From: Cliona cf. orientalis
Taxonomy: Eukaryota; Porifera; Demospongiae; Clionaida; Clionaidae
Direction of reading: 5' to 3'
Length of the DNA stretch: 64,000 nt
NCBI GenBank assembly: GCA_963930775.1
Contig: OZ005694.1
Location: 1,798,001 to 1,862,000, forward strand
Positions 11,392-21,099 of this stretch are shown piece after piece (position 1 is the stretch's first letter; every line of letters begins with the position of its first letter). Made by a program: the position numbers and the translations under genes. The notes beneath the pieces are model-generated. The model was not told where the DNA came from and searched no databases. It saw nothing but the letters and a program-made list of their open reading frames with translations.

Positions 11392-12371
11392 GGTACCATT
11401 TAATTGCGTGGGCGTGAGCGTCAGGAATGGCTAATTCAATTAGCGAATCGTGAATGGGCGTGGCCGAAGAGGCCATACGAGTGCTTTTGGTCGAAGGTGG
11501 GCGTGTCCAGAATCGGCCAGGGATGATTATGCGCGTGTAATTAGCGACCGGAAGTGGCTCCTGAAGAAAACACCGGTAATTGCCCACATCAAAGCAAGAT
11601 CAAAGCATTCTTTCTTAACTATTAACCGCAACGACAAAAAAAAAAAAAAAAAGCTTAATTAGGCCTAATTAAGCATGTGGGCGTGTTCCTGGCACTGTGT
11701 GGAGTGTGTGCGTGTGCGTTAATGCAGGTTTTATTGCTTCCGATTGGGCGTGGCTTCACAGGCCAGTGCTTGGACATCGGGGCCGGGGACTTGGCTGCGG
11801 CGATAGGTGGGCGTGTCCCGGATGCGGTGGTGACCTTTGAACCCGGCCAGGAGGCTTTGGGGGCGTGGCAGGAGGTCAAAGGTGAGGCCATGTCAGTTAA
11901 TGAGCCACTGTACGGCTGGACGGAAGCTGACGATGGTTTGAAGCGGATGTGGTTGCGATGACGTGTTGTTGCTCCGCCCACACAGGAAATGAGGTGAGCT
12001 CTTGTGTGGGCGGTGTGGCAGAACGGCCTCCAAGTGTTTGTGTGTGTTTTGGCCTTGAGGAAGCTGTGTGTTTTAATTGGGATTGATTGTGGGCTTCCGG
12101 TGGATATCCGGTGGTTAGTAGGCACTTGATTGAGAATGGTGGTCCTTGGGGAACAGGGTGGGGCTGTTTTGGGCGTGGCCTGGCCCCTCCCTTCCGGCTA
12201 GGCTTCCGGTCCATGGAGGATATTAAATGAACACTTCCGGCTCTAGCAGCCACACCCCTGAGACCTGTGCAATTAAAAGGGCGTGGTTACACAACATGCA
12301 CCTCACTAATGACTTTGATGTGGTTTAGGTGTCATATCCCCCACCTCACGCCCACGCAATTTAATGGTACC
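11392..12371. mobile_element. TTAA-type (piggyBac-like) MITE, complete, with paralogous empty site
   Basis: Terminal repeats start GGTACCATTTAATTGCGTGG and are perfect inverted copies. TTAA lies at 11388-11391 and 12372-12375. The flanks read TTTACTC|TTAA and TTAA|GTGCCC; the unoccupied paralogue at 7125-7140 reads TTTACTCTTAAGTGCCC with one TTAA. Insertion therefore duplicated TTAA precisely. No transposase inside. Confidence 0.9.
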
Positions 12372-12436
12372 TTAAGTGCCCCTCTGTCTGCTAGCCACTG
12401 ACTCTGAGAAATTAAGGAAGATGGTCAACATAACTA

Positions 12437-13325
12437 CAGTGGAACCCCTCTTAACGGCCACCCCTGATGGGCGGCCGCCCTGTCTATAACGGCCACTCAC
12501 CTTGGTCCCGATTGCATCTCCATATAAGATAGTACTTAAGAAACCCCTGGTTGGCGGCCACCCCTCTACTCCGTACAACGGCCATGTATTGTGGCCCCAA
12601 ATGATGCTCACCAATACGTATTCAGTGGCGGATCCAGGATTTGTGATAGGAGGGGGCACGCGCACAAAGCACGCGCGAAAAATTTGCGACCACGCCCCCT
12701 AAGGCTCGACCACACCCCTTAAATTGCCGCTCAACGCTAGTCGACACGTGATAAATGGAAGCTCGAATGGAAGTGGCTCAGCCATTTGAGCTAAAAAGCA
12801 CCAAGTAAGTTGGTTTATAGATAGTTTTACTCCATAGTCGATAGCCTCTCTTGTAGCTATATAGTTTGCATGTGTGGCTTTCCAAAAAGGGGGGGCACGT
12901 GCCCCTTGTGCCCCTATGCTGGATCCGCCTATGGTATTGACCTCGCACTACGGCCAGCTCCACCCACTTTAGCCAAGGTAAAGGTCGTCACCGGCCAGCT
13001 CTACCCACTTCAACGATCATTAGTGCACATGATCTCATACTACGGCCAGCTCCACCTACTTTTTTTAGGGTACTCAGAAGAGGCAACGAGGATTGCAGCA
13101 TCAGCAAACAGGCTAACCTTCCTTCACTGTACAAGCCTTAACTCTGCTAGGCAGAGCACACTTAAAGAATATTTTAATCCTACTTAATATTTTATTGCAT
13201 AATTCAAGTTGTGTTCAAGTTGTTGTTTTATCAATTTATGGAAAAAAACCCTGAGTTAAGGCCACCCCTCTATAAAGGCCACTACCTCATTCCCCAATGG
13301 TGGCCGTTATAGAGGGGTTCCACTG
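12437..13325. mobile_element. Pogo/Tigger-like MITE (TA target)
   Basis: Ends CAGTGGAACCCCTCTTAACG and the inverted GGCCGTTATAGAGGGGTTCC-ACTG, flanked by TA (12435-12436 and 13326-13327). The CAGTGGAACC terminus and TA target are typical of pogo-type mariner elements. The paralogous segment at about 62345-62370 reads ATAACTATGATG with no insert. A second element is nested at 12623-12933. Confidence 0.75.
12623..12933. mobile_element. hAT-like short element nested in the pogo-like MITE
   Basis: Begins CAGTGGCGGATCCAGGAT and ends TGCTGGATCCGCCTATG, imperfect inverted repeats of the type seen on short hAT elements. GTATT flanks both sides, but a clean 8-bp duplication is not visible. Confidence 0.55.
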
Positions 13326-13405
13326 TAGCTATGATGTAAGTAAGGATCCTAAATGCTTTTGACTAGTGTTCATTAGTGGGGATCATCCTTGGCAAATACA
13401 GCATA

Positions 13406-13843
13406 CCGTATAGCGGGTAATTTTCGTGGAAAGTCCGAAAAGGCCCCCAAAATTAACTTGTGGTTTTGAATTTCGTGGCAGCAATCAGTTCAGGGGCGTG
13501 GCACCCGGCACAAGCGATGATGTAATCGATACACACGCTCGATCTCGCTCGCGATCTTCTTTATTTAATACTACTACAAATACTTGGACAAATAGCATGA
13601 GATAGAAGAATATTAGTGTCAAAGACGCTATCAGCTGAATGACAGTGGCTACTGTCACTTACAAACACTAGGAATGTTTATAATAGCTTCGCTGCCACGA
13701 TGTTTATGGCCACGCCCATCATCACGGACTCATATCACCGGTACCGTAGGCATTAATTTTCATGGGTGGAAATTTTCGTAACTGCCAAGTCAACCACGAA
13801 AATAACGAAAATTAGCACCCCACGAAAATTACCCGCCATACGG
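13406..13843. mobile_element. MITE with TA target duplication
   Basis: Inverted termini CCGTATAGCGGGTAATTTTC and GAAAATTACCCGCCATACGG, flanked by TA. The paralogue near 62420-62440 (GGCAAATACAGCATAGTAG) is the empty site. No coding capacity. Confidence 0.75.
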
Positions 13844-13865
13844 TAGTGCCATTCATCTTGTATAA

Positions 13866-14545
13866 TTTTTCAAACTTACAGTTGCATTTTGCAAAATTGC
13901 ATGGATTTTTTCAATTTTGTACTTTTGCAAAGTTGTATTTTTTCAATCTTGCACTTTTGAAAACATGCAGTTTGCCGAACTAAATCTAAGAGCAGGTGAA
14001 AATTGTGAAGTGTAGCTATGCCTGGCCCATGAGATTCCACACACGTAGCTACACACACACACACACACACACAAGTTGGCTATAATATTATTGATAACCT
14101 TTAAGTTATTGTGATGACATAATAAGCTCACACCCCCTATCATCAAGGCTGCATCAACATCGAGACCAACTTGCACTATTAGTCTTGTATCAACAATTAT
14201 TATGGCATCATTGATTCCCATTTCAAGTTGATAAATCGATAATGGATTTCTTTGCTTCTATGCGGACTGATAGCAACTGTCAGTGAGAGTGATGTCACTT
14301 CTATTAATTGATGTGACTATAATGGTGCTGCTATGACATTGTAGTGTGAACCATGCACGGTTAATATATGATGTGCATCTCTTGTGCATACATATCATAG
14401 TTTTCACTAGATCTTATTGCACATCCCTTACTGTTGCGGTACTGAATGCAAATTAATAAACAGCAAGTTTGCAAAAGTGCCTGATTGATAAACTGCATGT
14501 TTGCAAAAGTGCAAAATTGAAAAACTGCAAGTTTACAAAATGTTA
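13866..14545. repeat. Foldback element with short internal repeats
   Basis: Both ends hold several copies, in opposite orientation, of a unit like TTTTGCAAAAGTGCAAAATT (13866-13975 and 14455-14545). The middle contains a (CA)n run at about 14050-14072. Open frames here are driven by the simple repeat. Confidence 0.6.
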
Positions 14546-14820
14546 CTTTGAATAATTACAAAGATCGATGGCCCCTTCTGGGCCACCGTACAAATGAAGA
14601 ACGTGTACATGTATAAGTAATGATAAAGTGAATAATAGTTAGTGCAGTAGCCTTTTAAAAGCCTGTAAGCTGCTCGCAGTAACTTCCTGCTCAGTGAGGT
14701 GGTTCCATGCAGTTGCACCACTCGGTAGCTACAAACGAATAAAAGAATGCATTTGTTCTCGCAAATGGCTAATGTAGCTAGCAGGTGTGATCTTGCACGC
14801 CTCTCACAATACCGTATATG
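14546..14820. repeat. Dispersed repeat, second copy at 63515-63614
   Basis: The block with ATGATAAAGTGAATAATAGT and TTTTAAAAGCCTGTAAGCTG at 14615-14690 recurs just before the assembly gap at 63615. No gene seen. Confidence 0.6.
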
Positions 14821-15361
14821 TTCTAATATAGGCGCCCTTTGGGACCTGCGCAATTTTTTCGGTTCTAATTTAAGGCGCCTTTCCGGATATCAATTATTTT
14901 TAGGCGGCGCCTATTTAATTGGAACGTATTGCCACGTGCAATATGGCATACCTCGGTACCGTCGATTGATCTATCGAGCTAGCAGTTTAGATATCAAACT
15001 AAGCTGTCTCCTACATTTATATAAGCACTTACCGACTCCGGGTTTGGTGACTTTCTGGAGTTAGAGACAATCATTCTGATGGCTACGGTACCGACAACTC
15101 GAGAATGATTCAGCGATCAGAGTGAAATTTCCAAAAAGAATTGAAACTAGAACCATATTTTTGTTGTTCTCGCCACTATCATATTCACTGCCACTAAATA
15201 TATAGGACCGATTAGTGATAGCGCTTGTGCTCTGGCAAAACTTCCAGAACCGTTCTAATTGCAGCGCTTAGGCGCCCTTTGACCTGCTCGTGAATTTTTC
15301 GGTTCTAATTGGAGGCGCCTGCACGATCTGTAAATATTTTTTGTGGGCGCCTATATTAGAA
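14821..15361. mobile_element. MITE with GGCGCC-rich inverted termini
   Basis: Begins TTCTAATATAGGCGCC and ends GGCGCCTATATTAGAA. Subterminal blocks TTTTTCGGTTCTAATT are present near both ends in direct orientation. No transposase. Confidence 0.65.
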
Positions 15362-15385
15362 AGGAGCGGCGTTATATACGCTCCC

Positions 15386-15640
15386 AACTTAGAAAATTTC
15401 CAGAGTATAAGGGGAAAAAAAAAAGGAAAGTCAATAAATGGAGCAAGGATCGAACTGGGGTCCATGGATCCATAGACCAGAGCCATAGCCACTGCACCAC
15501 GGTGAACGCCGCTACCAGTTGCTCTTTTGTCACGATTTTATAGACAATAGTAGTACTAACCCTTGTGTGTCAAACACTACCCTAAACCAAAACCCTACCT
15601 AGCCTTAGCGTTCATATTATAATACTGTGTGATTTAGCCC
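15386..15640 (-). mobile_element. tRNA-derived SINE
   Basis: The minus strand carries a tRNA-like head with box A-like GTGGTGCAGTGGCTATGG and box B-like AGTTCGATCC. It is preceded on the plus strand by an A-rich tail (15414-15424) after ACTTAGAAAATTTCCAGAG. The copy at about 20400-20640 has the same layout, so this is a repeat family and not a tRNA gene. Confidence 0.6.
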
Positions 15641-15762
15641 AGCCCCCTATGGGGGCTGGGCCGTACGCCTATTGCGCGCGGAGTGCGCGGGTTTCGGGTA
15701 TATAACGGGATTCATTAGAAAGTATACGGTAACTTGTAGGCTCTTGAAAGATAGAGGGGAAA

Positions 15763-16455
15763 TCACACAGACCATGAATAATACGAAACATGCGCTGTAA
15801 TTTTAGATGCAATCAACGATGCTGTAAGGATGGTAAGTCGACCATTTGCATAAGCTGTGCATAGCCCTGCATGGTCCCACTTGCGAGTAATAAGTTTCAT
15901 GGCAAATTTTTGTACCCCTTCCAATGCATCAACGTCATTTTGGAGGTAAGGGTCCCATAAAGGAGCTGCATACTCTAGATGCGGCCTAACGAGTGAGAGA
16001 TACAGCTGCTTGATTGTGCTGGGTGTAGCATGATTATGAAATTGTCGATACAGCAGACCAAGCAGCTTCCTAGCTTTTGAACAAACCATAGCTATATGAT
16101 CTGACCAGCTTAGGTTGCTCCTCAAGAGAACTCCAAGGTACTAAAAAATTTCAACTCTTTCCAATGGAACTCCATTCAAATAAAAGGTGAATGTATAGGT
16201 CACACTGGGTTTCCTTGATGTTATCATATACTTGCACTTGGTGGCATTAAGTTTTAGATAATTGGAACTTGCCCACTGTTCTACTCCTTCTATGTCATGT
16301 TGGATGGCTCTAGCGTCCTGTGGACTAGTAATTAATCGATAAAGTAGGACATCATCTGCATAAAGAACACACTGAGAAAGTGGTGAAAGGGAGATTATAG
16401 CATAGCCATCAGAGAAGCGATTCTGAGAAGTCAGATGCCTACTAGAGAGTGTCAA
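15763..16455 (-). pseudogene. Reverse transcriptase fragment of a non-LTR retrotransposon
   Basis: Two minus-strand frames, 16141-16455 and 15763-16125, lie in the same register and are separated by one TAG where related proteins read YLGV. The first contains the catalytic box CVLYADDVLLY and CKYMITSRK. The second contains the thumb-type region NLSWSDHI, LVRPHLEYAAPLWDPYL and VQKFAMKLITRKW. The palm start (motif A and GVPQGS), the endonuclease and the 3' tail are missing, so this is a dead, truncated copy. It resembles Jockey/CR1-group elements and the longer element at 59378-62175. Confidence 0.85.
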
Positions 16456-16889
16456 GGCTGATGCTCAAGCACAGCCAGCCAAAGAGATCGAGCGGTAAGC
16501 ACGACTATAATTAAATTACCACACTCACTTAATTAAAAAAAGGGCCCAGCAGCCAAAAACTGATGCGGGCGGGCCTGAGAAACTAAATAATATTTTTTCA
16601 TGGCCTTATTATGCATAACAGAATCTGGTGCACAAATTTATCTTTAAATCACACAATAATTATTCCTCAAAAGTTTATAGTACTGAAACAAAAATTATCA
16701 ATGATAATGAATACGAAAGGGTTGAGGATTCACTAACAACAGTTAATTAATAGTCTACAATTGCATCCATAAAATTGTTTAGCATCTGCTATATTATAAT
16801 TAATAGAGACCAATGGCAAAGTAAATGTGTAACTGAAAAATTATTACTCAAATTAATTTTGTGGTTTGAGTTTATTTTGGAAGCTGCTT
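16456..16889. repeat. Shared 3' flank of the membrane-protein family
   Basis: From about 16610 (CATAACAGAATCTG) to 16889 the sequence parallels 20810-21090, 25500-25810 and 33050-33345. The nearest part holds the polyadenylation-type GAGTTTATTTT at about 16868. No gene. Confidence 0.55.
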
Positions 16890-17512
16890 TGATCATTTTG
16901 TGTATTTAGCAGAAGCTGGCATGGTAATGGGCCGAGGAGTATCATTGAACAGTGGTTCAAGTACAAGATCTTCAATTCGCTCATGAGCGATATCATCATT
17001 GTCGATGATATCATTACCTTGATTTCATCTGCACCTCCAACCAGCTCTGACGCAAGGTTTGATCAAACTCCACACGACAATATATGACACAGAATTGAGC
17101 AAAGGTGATTCCAATTGACACCATAAGCAATTTTGTTTTTGAGTCAGTAGACTCTCATCTGCACAGAGTTCCAGAACTCAAGACAATAAGGTTCAGCAAG
17201 GTAGAACTTTCTACAACTCTCACATTTATTTGCTTATAAACATTCTCAATCGATATGAGGAAAGTAAGAAAGCTGTGAATAAGAACAGTGCAAACACATT
17301 CAATTCTGGATTATCAACTGAGGTTACTGTCAATAGAGCCAGGAGTATTCCTCGAACAAGAAGCATTGCTCCAAACCAGTATTGGTGCTTATCCTTCAAA
17401 GGAGAGAAGTAAGCATCGTAGACAGGGGCTAGGAGTGTGTAGGGAAGCCACAAGAATATAAAAGTAGCAATGGCCACTATGAAAAGATAAATGTGAGGGC
17501 GCTGGCAGCAGA
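16890..17512 (-). pseudogene. C-terminal relic of the POMP-repeat membrane protein
   Basis: Aligns with the last third of the membrane region and tail of the open copy: YDAYFSPLKDKHQYWFGAMLLVRG at about 17340-17430, then the segment with VTSVDNPELNVFALFLFTAFLL, to an acidic tail near 16905. An internal deletion removes the RPLKWINK segment (junction near 17431), several indels shift the frame (17075-17085, 17265), and homology ends abruptly at about 17512. The whole ectodomain is gone. Confidence 0.8.
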
Positions 17513-17685
17513 CACTCCTGCATCCCCACCAAATACTCTAATGGGTGGCCCAAGGCCAGCTACTCATGCCAATAAGCCATATTAAACGTGAACATTCTTT
17601 CACGCGCTTGCGTAGAATCCATGTATAACAGATCACTGTTGCAATAAAATTAATTGAACACCATTAGGCCAATCAAACTACATTA

Positions 17686-17893
17686 TTAGTTTCTCGTCCA
17701 CCCGTTTTTATATTTCTATGTGGGCGGGCGGTCATTACTCATTATTCATTGTTCAATATTATGGCATTTTGAGGGTGTGGTTTCCTGGAACCGCCCAAAT
17801 AATTGGCAAAAAAGAGGTGTGGCTGGTGTTTCAAGGCAATAATGAAGGTAGAAGCGGTAGGTTGAAACAGACGCGGGCGGTGACGAGAAACTA
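17686..17893. mobile_element. Short MITE-like element
   Basis: Inverted ends TAGTTTCTCGTCCACCCG and CGGGCGGTGACGAGAAACTA enclose about 210 bases with GGGCGG-rich blocks. A related end (GCGGGCCTGAGAAACTA) lies at about 16568. Target duplication not clear. Confidence 0.5.
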
Positions 17894-17944
17894 ACAATCA
17901 AGTTTATGTGGCCTTAATGTGGTAATATAATAATATTATTGCTA

Positions 17945-18240
17945 CTCAGTTTCTCTACAGCACCATCCATTCGTCACTACCTGATAGGTTTATGCCAGTC
18001 CCGGATGTGGGAGGAGCCAGTGACTGGGAACCACACCCACTTGTCCTTCTATCACTGGCAGCATCACTCTTCTCTTTGTGGTCAGTGAAATCAGAGCAAT
18101 AATAGACGCAGCGACTTGTCGAGTAATAGTTGAGCATCTGCTTCTAAATGTTATCGGATTCAGAATTGGGTTCATTTGCGAGTAGAATCGAATTTTGCTG
18201 AAGTATCGTTTGTTAAAGTAGGTAGCCCTGTGGATTAAGT
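17945..18240 (-). pseudogene. Tail of an unidentified ORF, copy 1 of 3
   Basis: Minus-strand sequence ending GSDEWMVL-stop, preceded by SGCGSQSLAPPTSGTG and a Ser/Asp-rich stretch. Copies 2 (31865-32335) and 3 (44913-45333) share this ending and the preceding AQELRTITRQVA-like stretch, here damaged by a small deletion. I do not recognise the protein. It is always joined head to head with a Lon protease fragment on the plus strand. Confidence 0.5.
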
Positions 18241-18290
18241 TGTTGCCATGGCGACCACCGAGTGGATGTGGGTGGAGTCAAGAGGAATGC

Positions 18291-18506
18291 AAGGGTGTAG
18301 ATATTCTTTTTGTTCATGGTGGGGGCTTGTGTTTTGCCCATATTTGTGACAACTCCTATTCATTGCATTGTCATGTAGTAGTAGACTGGCAGTTGCATGT
18401 GACTTGTTTCATTGGTGGGTGGGTATTACACATAGTTAATTTCGTGATGAAAAATCTCTGGGGGAGGGCTTCAGCCCCCTTAGCCCCCCGTATTAGCTAC
18501 ACCCTT
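18291..18506. mobile_element. MITE with AAGGGTGTAG termini
   Basis: Starts AAGGGTGTAGATA and ends TAGCTACACCCTT. It interrupts the Lon/unknown unit relative to its copies at 32.2 and 45.25 kb. A longer relative lies at 18843-19122. Confidence 0.6.
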
Positions 18507-18639
18507 GGTGCGGTAGCTACCGGGAGGAGGAGTGGAAGGAGAGGGAGGTGATGGAGAAGGGGGGAATTGGAGCACTTATGTTATCAGTTGATGCCGGTCG
18601 CAAACTTCGTGTAGCTATGATCCAGGTTGGCAGTAGCTA

Positions 18640-18745
18640 TAAAGGAGAAGGTTCTGGCTGCCCACAGGGCGGGAATTAGTCATGTGATCATTCCTCGGAG
18701 AAACAAGAAGACTTGAAGGAGCTACCCAAAGGATTGAAGGTCAGC
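18640..18745 (+). pseudogene. Peroxisomal Lon protease (LONP2-like) penultimate-exon fragment, copy 1
   Basis: Encodes [21 protein letters not shown] in one frame, the C-terminal signature of Lon proteases (in LONP2 it lies shortly after the catalytic Ser-Lys region). A one-base loss then shifts the frame in the EKDLKELP segment. The catalytic residues are not included. The matching last exon is at 20228-20290, beyond several transposon inserts. Confidence 0.7.
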
Positions 18746-18842
18746 AAGTCAATATTTTAACGACCAGTTATATAGCTACACAGGCTAGCTAGGAGGGACC
18801 AGAAGAATGTGTTACTGTTTGATATAAGGAGCTCTATGTAGC

Positions 18843-19122
18843 AAGGGTGTAGATAATGGGGGGGCTAGGGGGGCTGAAGCCCCCCCAGATATTCCACCAT
18901 AAACTATGTACAATCAAGGGCTTATTGAGCCACGGCTAGATAAGCCCTTGGTATAATACTTTAATTTTCGCAAGAAAAGGGACGAGCCACTTAATTTATT
19001 TATAACACCACTGCTAGGTGATATTAGATAATCTAATAATAAGTAGGAGTGGTCACAAAATTGGGTGTGGCAACACAAGCCCCCCCCCCCCCCCCCACTA
19101 CGTAAAAGTTATATCTACACCC
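18843..19122. mobile_element. MITE with AAGGGTGTAGATA termini
   Basis: Same family as 18291-18506: starts AAGGGTGTAGATA, ends TATATCTACACCC, with long G and C runs just inside the ends (18860-18890 and 19080-19096). Confidence 0.6.
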
Positions 19123-19169
19123 ATGTGTAGGCAGGGCCTGCATGGGGCTATGAAGTGTGTATATAGCTA

Positions 19170-19381
19170 CCGTATAGCCAGAAAATTTGGCGGTTTGGTG
19201 GTCTATAATATTATTATTACAACCGCCAAATAAAAATCCGCCAAAATTTCCTACTCGCATATAATATATGTATGGCGTTCCCGTACCGAACCGCCAACTT
19301 TAAATCTGCCAATATTCTTGCAATAGCGATTTTGGGCTCAACTGCCAAATTTAATTCCCGCCAATATTTCCGGCTATATGG
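19170..19381. mobile_element. MITE with TA target
   Basis: Inverted ends CCGTATAGCCAGAAAATTTG and AATATTTCCGGCTATATGG, flanked by TA at 19168-19169 and 19382-19383. Several internal copies of a GCCAAA-type motif occur. Confidence 0.65.
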
Positions 19382-19473
19382 TATGATGCCCGTAGTTTCT
19401 ACACCTGCGCAGTGCTCAGTCAAGAGAAACTGTACTCTCATAATGCCTATTTTTGATAAGCATCTGTATACAG

Positions 19474-20130
19474 TAAAGTAGTGTAAAGTGCCAATTATCA
19501 ACATACGGTTTTCTCCCACGTGTGCTGTTGCTTAGGAACATCGCCTGAACTTCGAACTTGGACCAAAAGGTAGGGCGTCGCCAGGGCTACAAGTACCTAA
19601 AGTCTCATGGGGCTGCCAATAAAAGTACGTCTGCAATGGCAGTTTTAGCTTATAATTGCGAATGCCAGTTATCAACAGTCGGTACGTATTATCGACACAC
19701 CGTATACTTTCAATACAATCGATTATCGTCACTTGGAGCTTTATCATCACAGTGCATGCAATCCAAGAGTAAGAAAATTATATAAAAAATACTAGCAGGT
19801 GCATAATCGTGAGCTCTAACTACTGAGGTAACTTCATGTTCATAGGTGAGCTTGTTTGATCTTTGTCGTTTTTTCAAACTTGGCAGAAGTGCACCATCGC
19901 GTCTTTGCCCCTATATTGACAAAGTAAGACACTGTGAGGGTCATATTATCACAAATGGAGCAAAACTTACCTTCAAAAGTCCAGCCTGAAGCAGAGAAGC
20001 GAGTCGCGATCGGCCACGCGAAGTTATTATTAAACGTGCCACGCCCACTGCCTATACTAAGGCCCTATGTTGATAATCGATACCTGTATTTCCGATAGTT
20101 GGTACCTGTAATTGGCACATTACGCTACTT
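19474..20130. mobile_element. Short DNA transposon, non-autonomous
   Basis: Ends AGTGTAAAGTGCCAATTA and TAATTGGCACATTACGCTA are inverted copies. Subterminal TTATCAACA / TGTTGATAA motifs recur. No transposase. It lies in what corresponds to the intron of the Lon fragment. Confidence 0.6.
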
Positions 20131-20227
20131 AATGTTATGTTAACTTTCATGGTTGATAATAATCATAAACATTATCAACATCCCCAGTGAAAATGTATGT
20201 ATTGTTTGTTCTCCGTTTCTCCTTCTG

Positions 20228-20290
20228 AGGAAACGTTGAAGTTTACACTAGTAGCTAGGCCTGCTGGAAGAGGTGCTGCTGAGCACTTTA
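20228..20290 (+). pseudogene. LONP2-like last-exon fragment, copy 1
   Basis: Aligns with the terminal exon at 32716-32781: TTGAAGTTTACACTAGTAG then CTGGAAGAGGTGCTGCTGAG. The splice acceptor TTTTGCAG has become CTTCTGAG and indels break the frame. Confidence 0.6.
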
Positions 20291-20399
20291 CAATGAAATT
20301 TAATGTTGATAGCTACTATAACCAGTGCTAATTGGCCAGTTATAATGATAATACATTTGTCTCCATAATTAAAATGGACCTCGTTATGTATAGAGATCG

Positions 20400-20640
20400 T
20401 ATGAGAACTTAGAAAAATTTCGAGTGAAAAAAAAGAATCAAAGCATAAAGTGAGATTTGAACCCGCTACATTCTGTTCCACACACAAGAGCCCCAACCAC
20501 TACACCACTGCCGTTGTTGCTGCTGTCAATCATTTCCCCCCTTTCATAGACAAACCCTAGAGACTAACCCTGCTAACCATTGGAAATCCATCCCCAAACC
20601 CCCCAGCCCCTCCCATCCATACTGTGTATATTATTATACA
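20400..20640 (-). mobile_element. tRNA-derived SINE
   Basis: The minus strand shows box A-like GGCAGTGGTGTAGTGGTTGG and box B GGGTTCAAATC, with an A-tract at about 20428-20435 downstream. Same layout as 15386-15640. The stem pairing expected of a functional tRNA is not evident. Confidence 0.65.
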
Positions 20641-21099
20641 CTATACGCACACGTGATTGCATCATAACCATGCACGCGCCAATAATCTAATTAGGATATC
20701 TGTACATAACGATTTCGAATTAAAATGCATGACATTGCATATGGAAAATTTTGCTTGCTATTTCTGTAATTTGCTCGGCTGTGAAAGTTTTTCTCCCACT
20801 GATTTCATGTTCTGGCATAACAGAATCTGATGCATGACTTTTACAAAATTACGCAATAATTATTATTCCTCGAAAGTTTAGAGTACTAAAAACAATAACT
20901 TACGATAATGAATTTGGAAGGGGTGAAGATTCACTAACAGCAGTTAATTATTAGCTATTACAATTGCACGCATAATATTATTTAGTAACTGCTAATTAAT
21001 AGAGATCAAAAGTAAATATGTAGCTGAAAAATTTATCACTCAAACATTCAATTTTGCACTTAAATTTATTTTGGTATCTGCTTCGATAATTTTGTGTCT
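20641..21099. repeat. Shared 3' flank of the membrane-protein family
   Basis: From about 20735 the sequence parallels the flanks left of the copies at 25.8 and 33.35 kb (TGCTATTTCTGTAATTTGCT, ATTCACTAACA). No gene seen. Confidence 0.55.

Noticed and set aside
13876..14221. Open frames rich in Cys-Val repeats
   Set aside because: They are translations of a (CA)n/(GT)n microsatellite.
18240..18551. 103-codon plus-strand frame
   Set aside because: It spans a MITE insertion (18291-18506) and matches no frame in the other two copies of the unit.
20450..20520. Possible tRNA gene on the minus strand
   Set aside because: Box A and box B resemble a tRNA, but the body shares tail and flank with the 15.4-kb copy, fitting a SINE; arms do not fold well.
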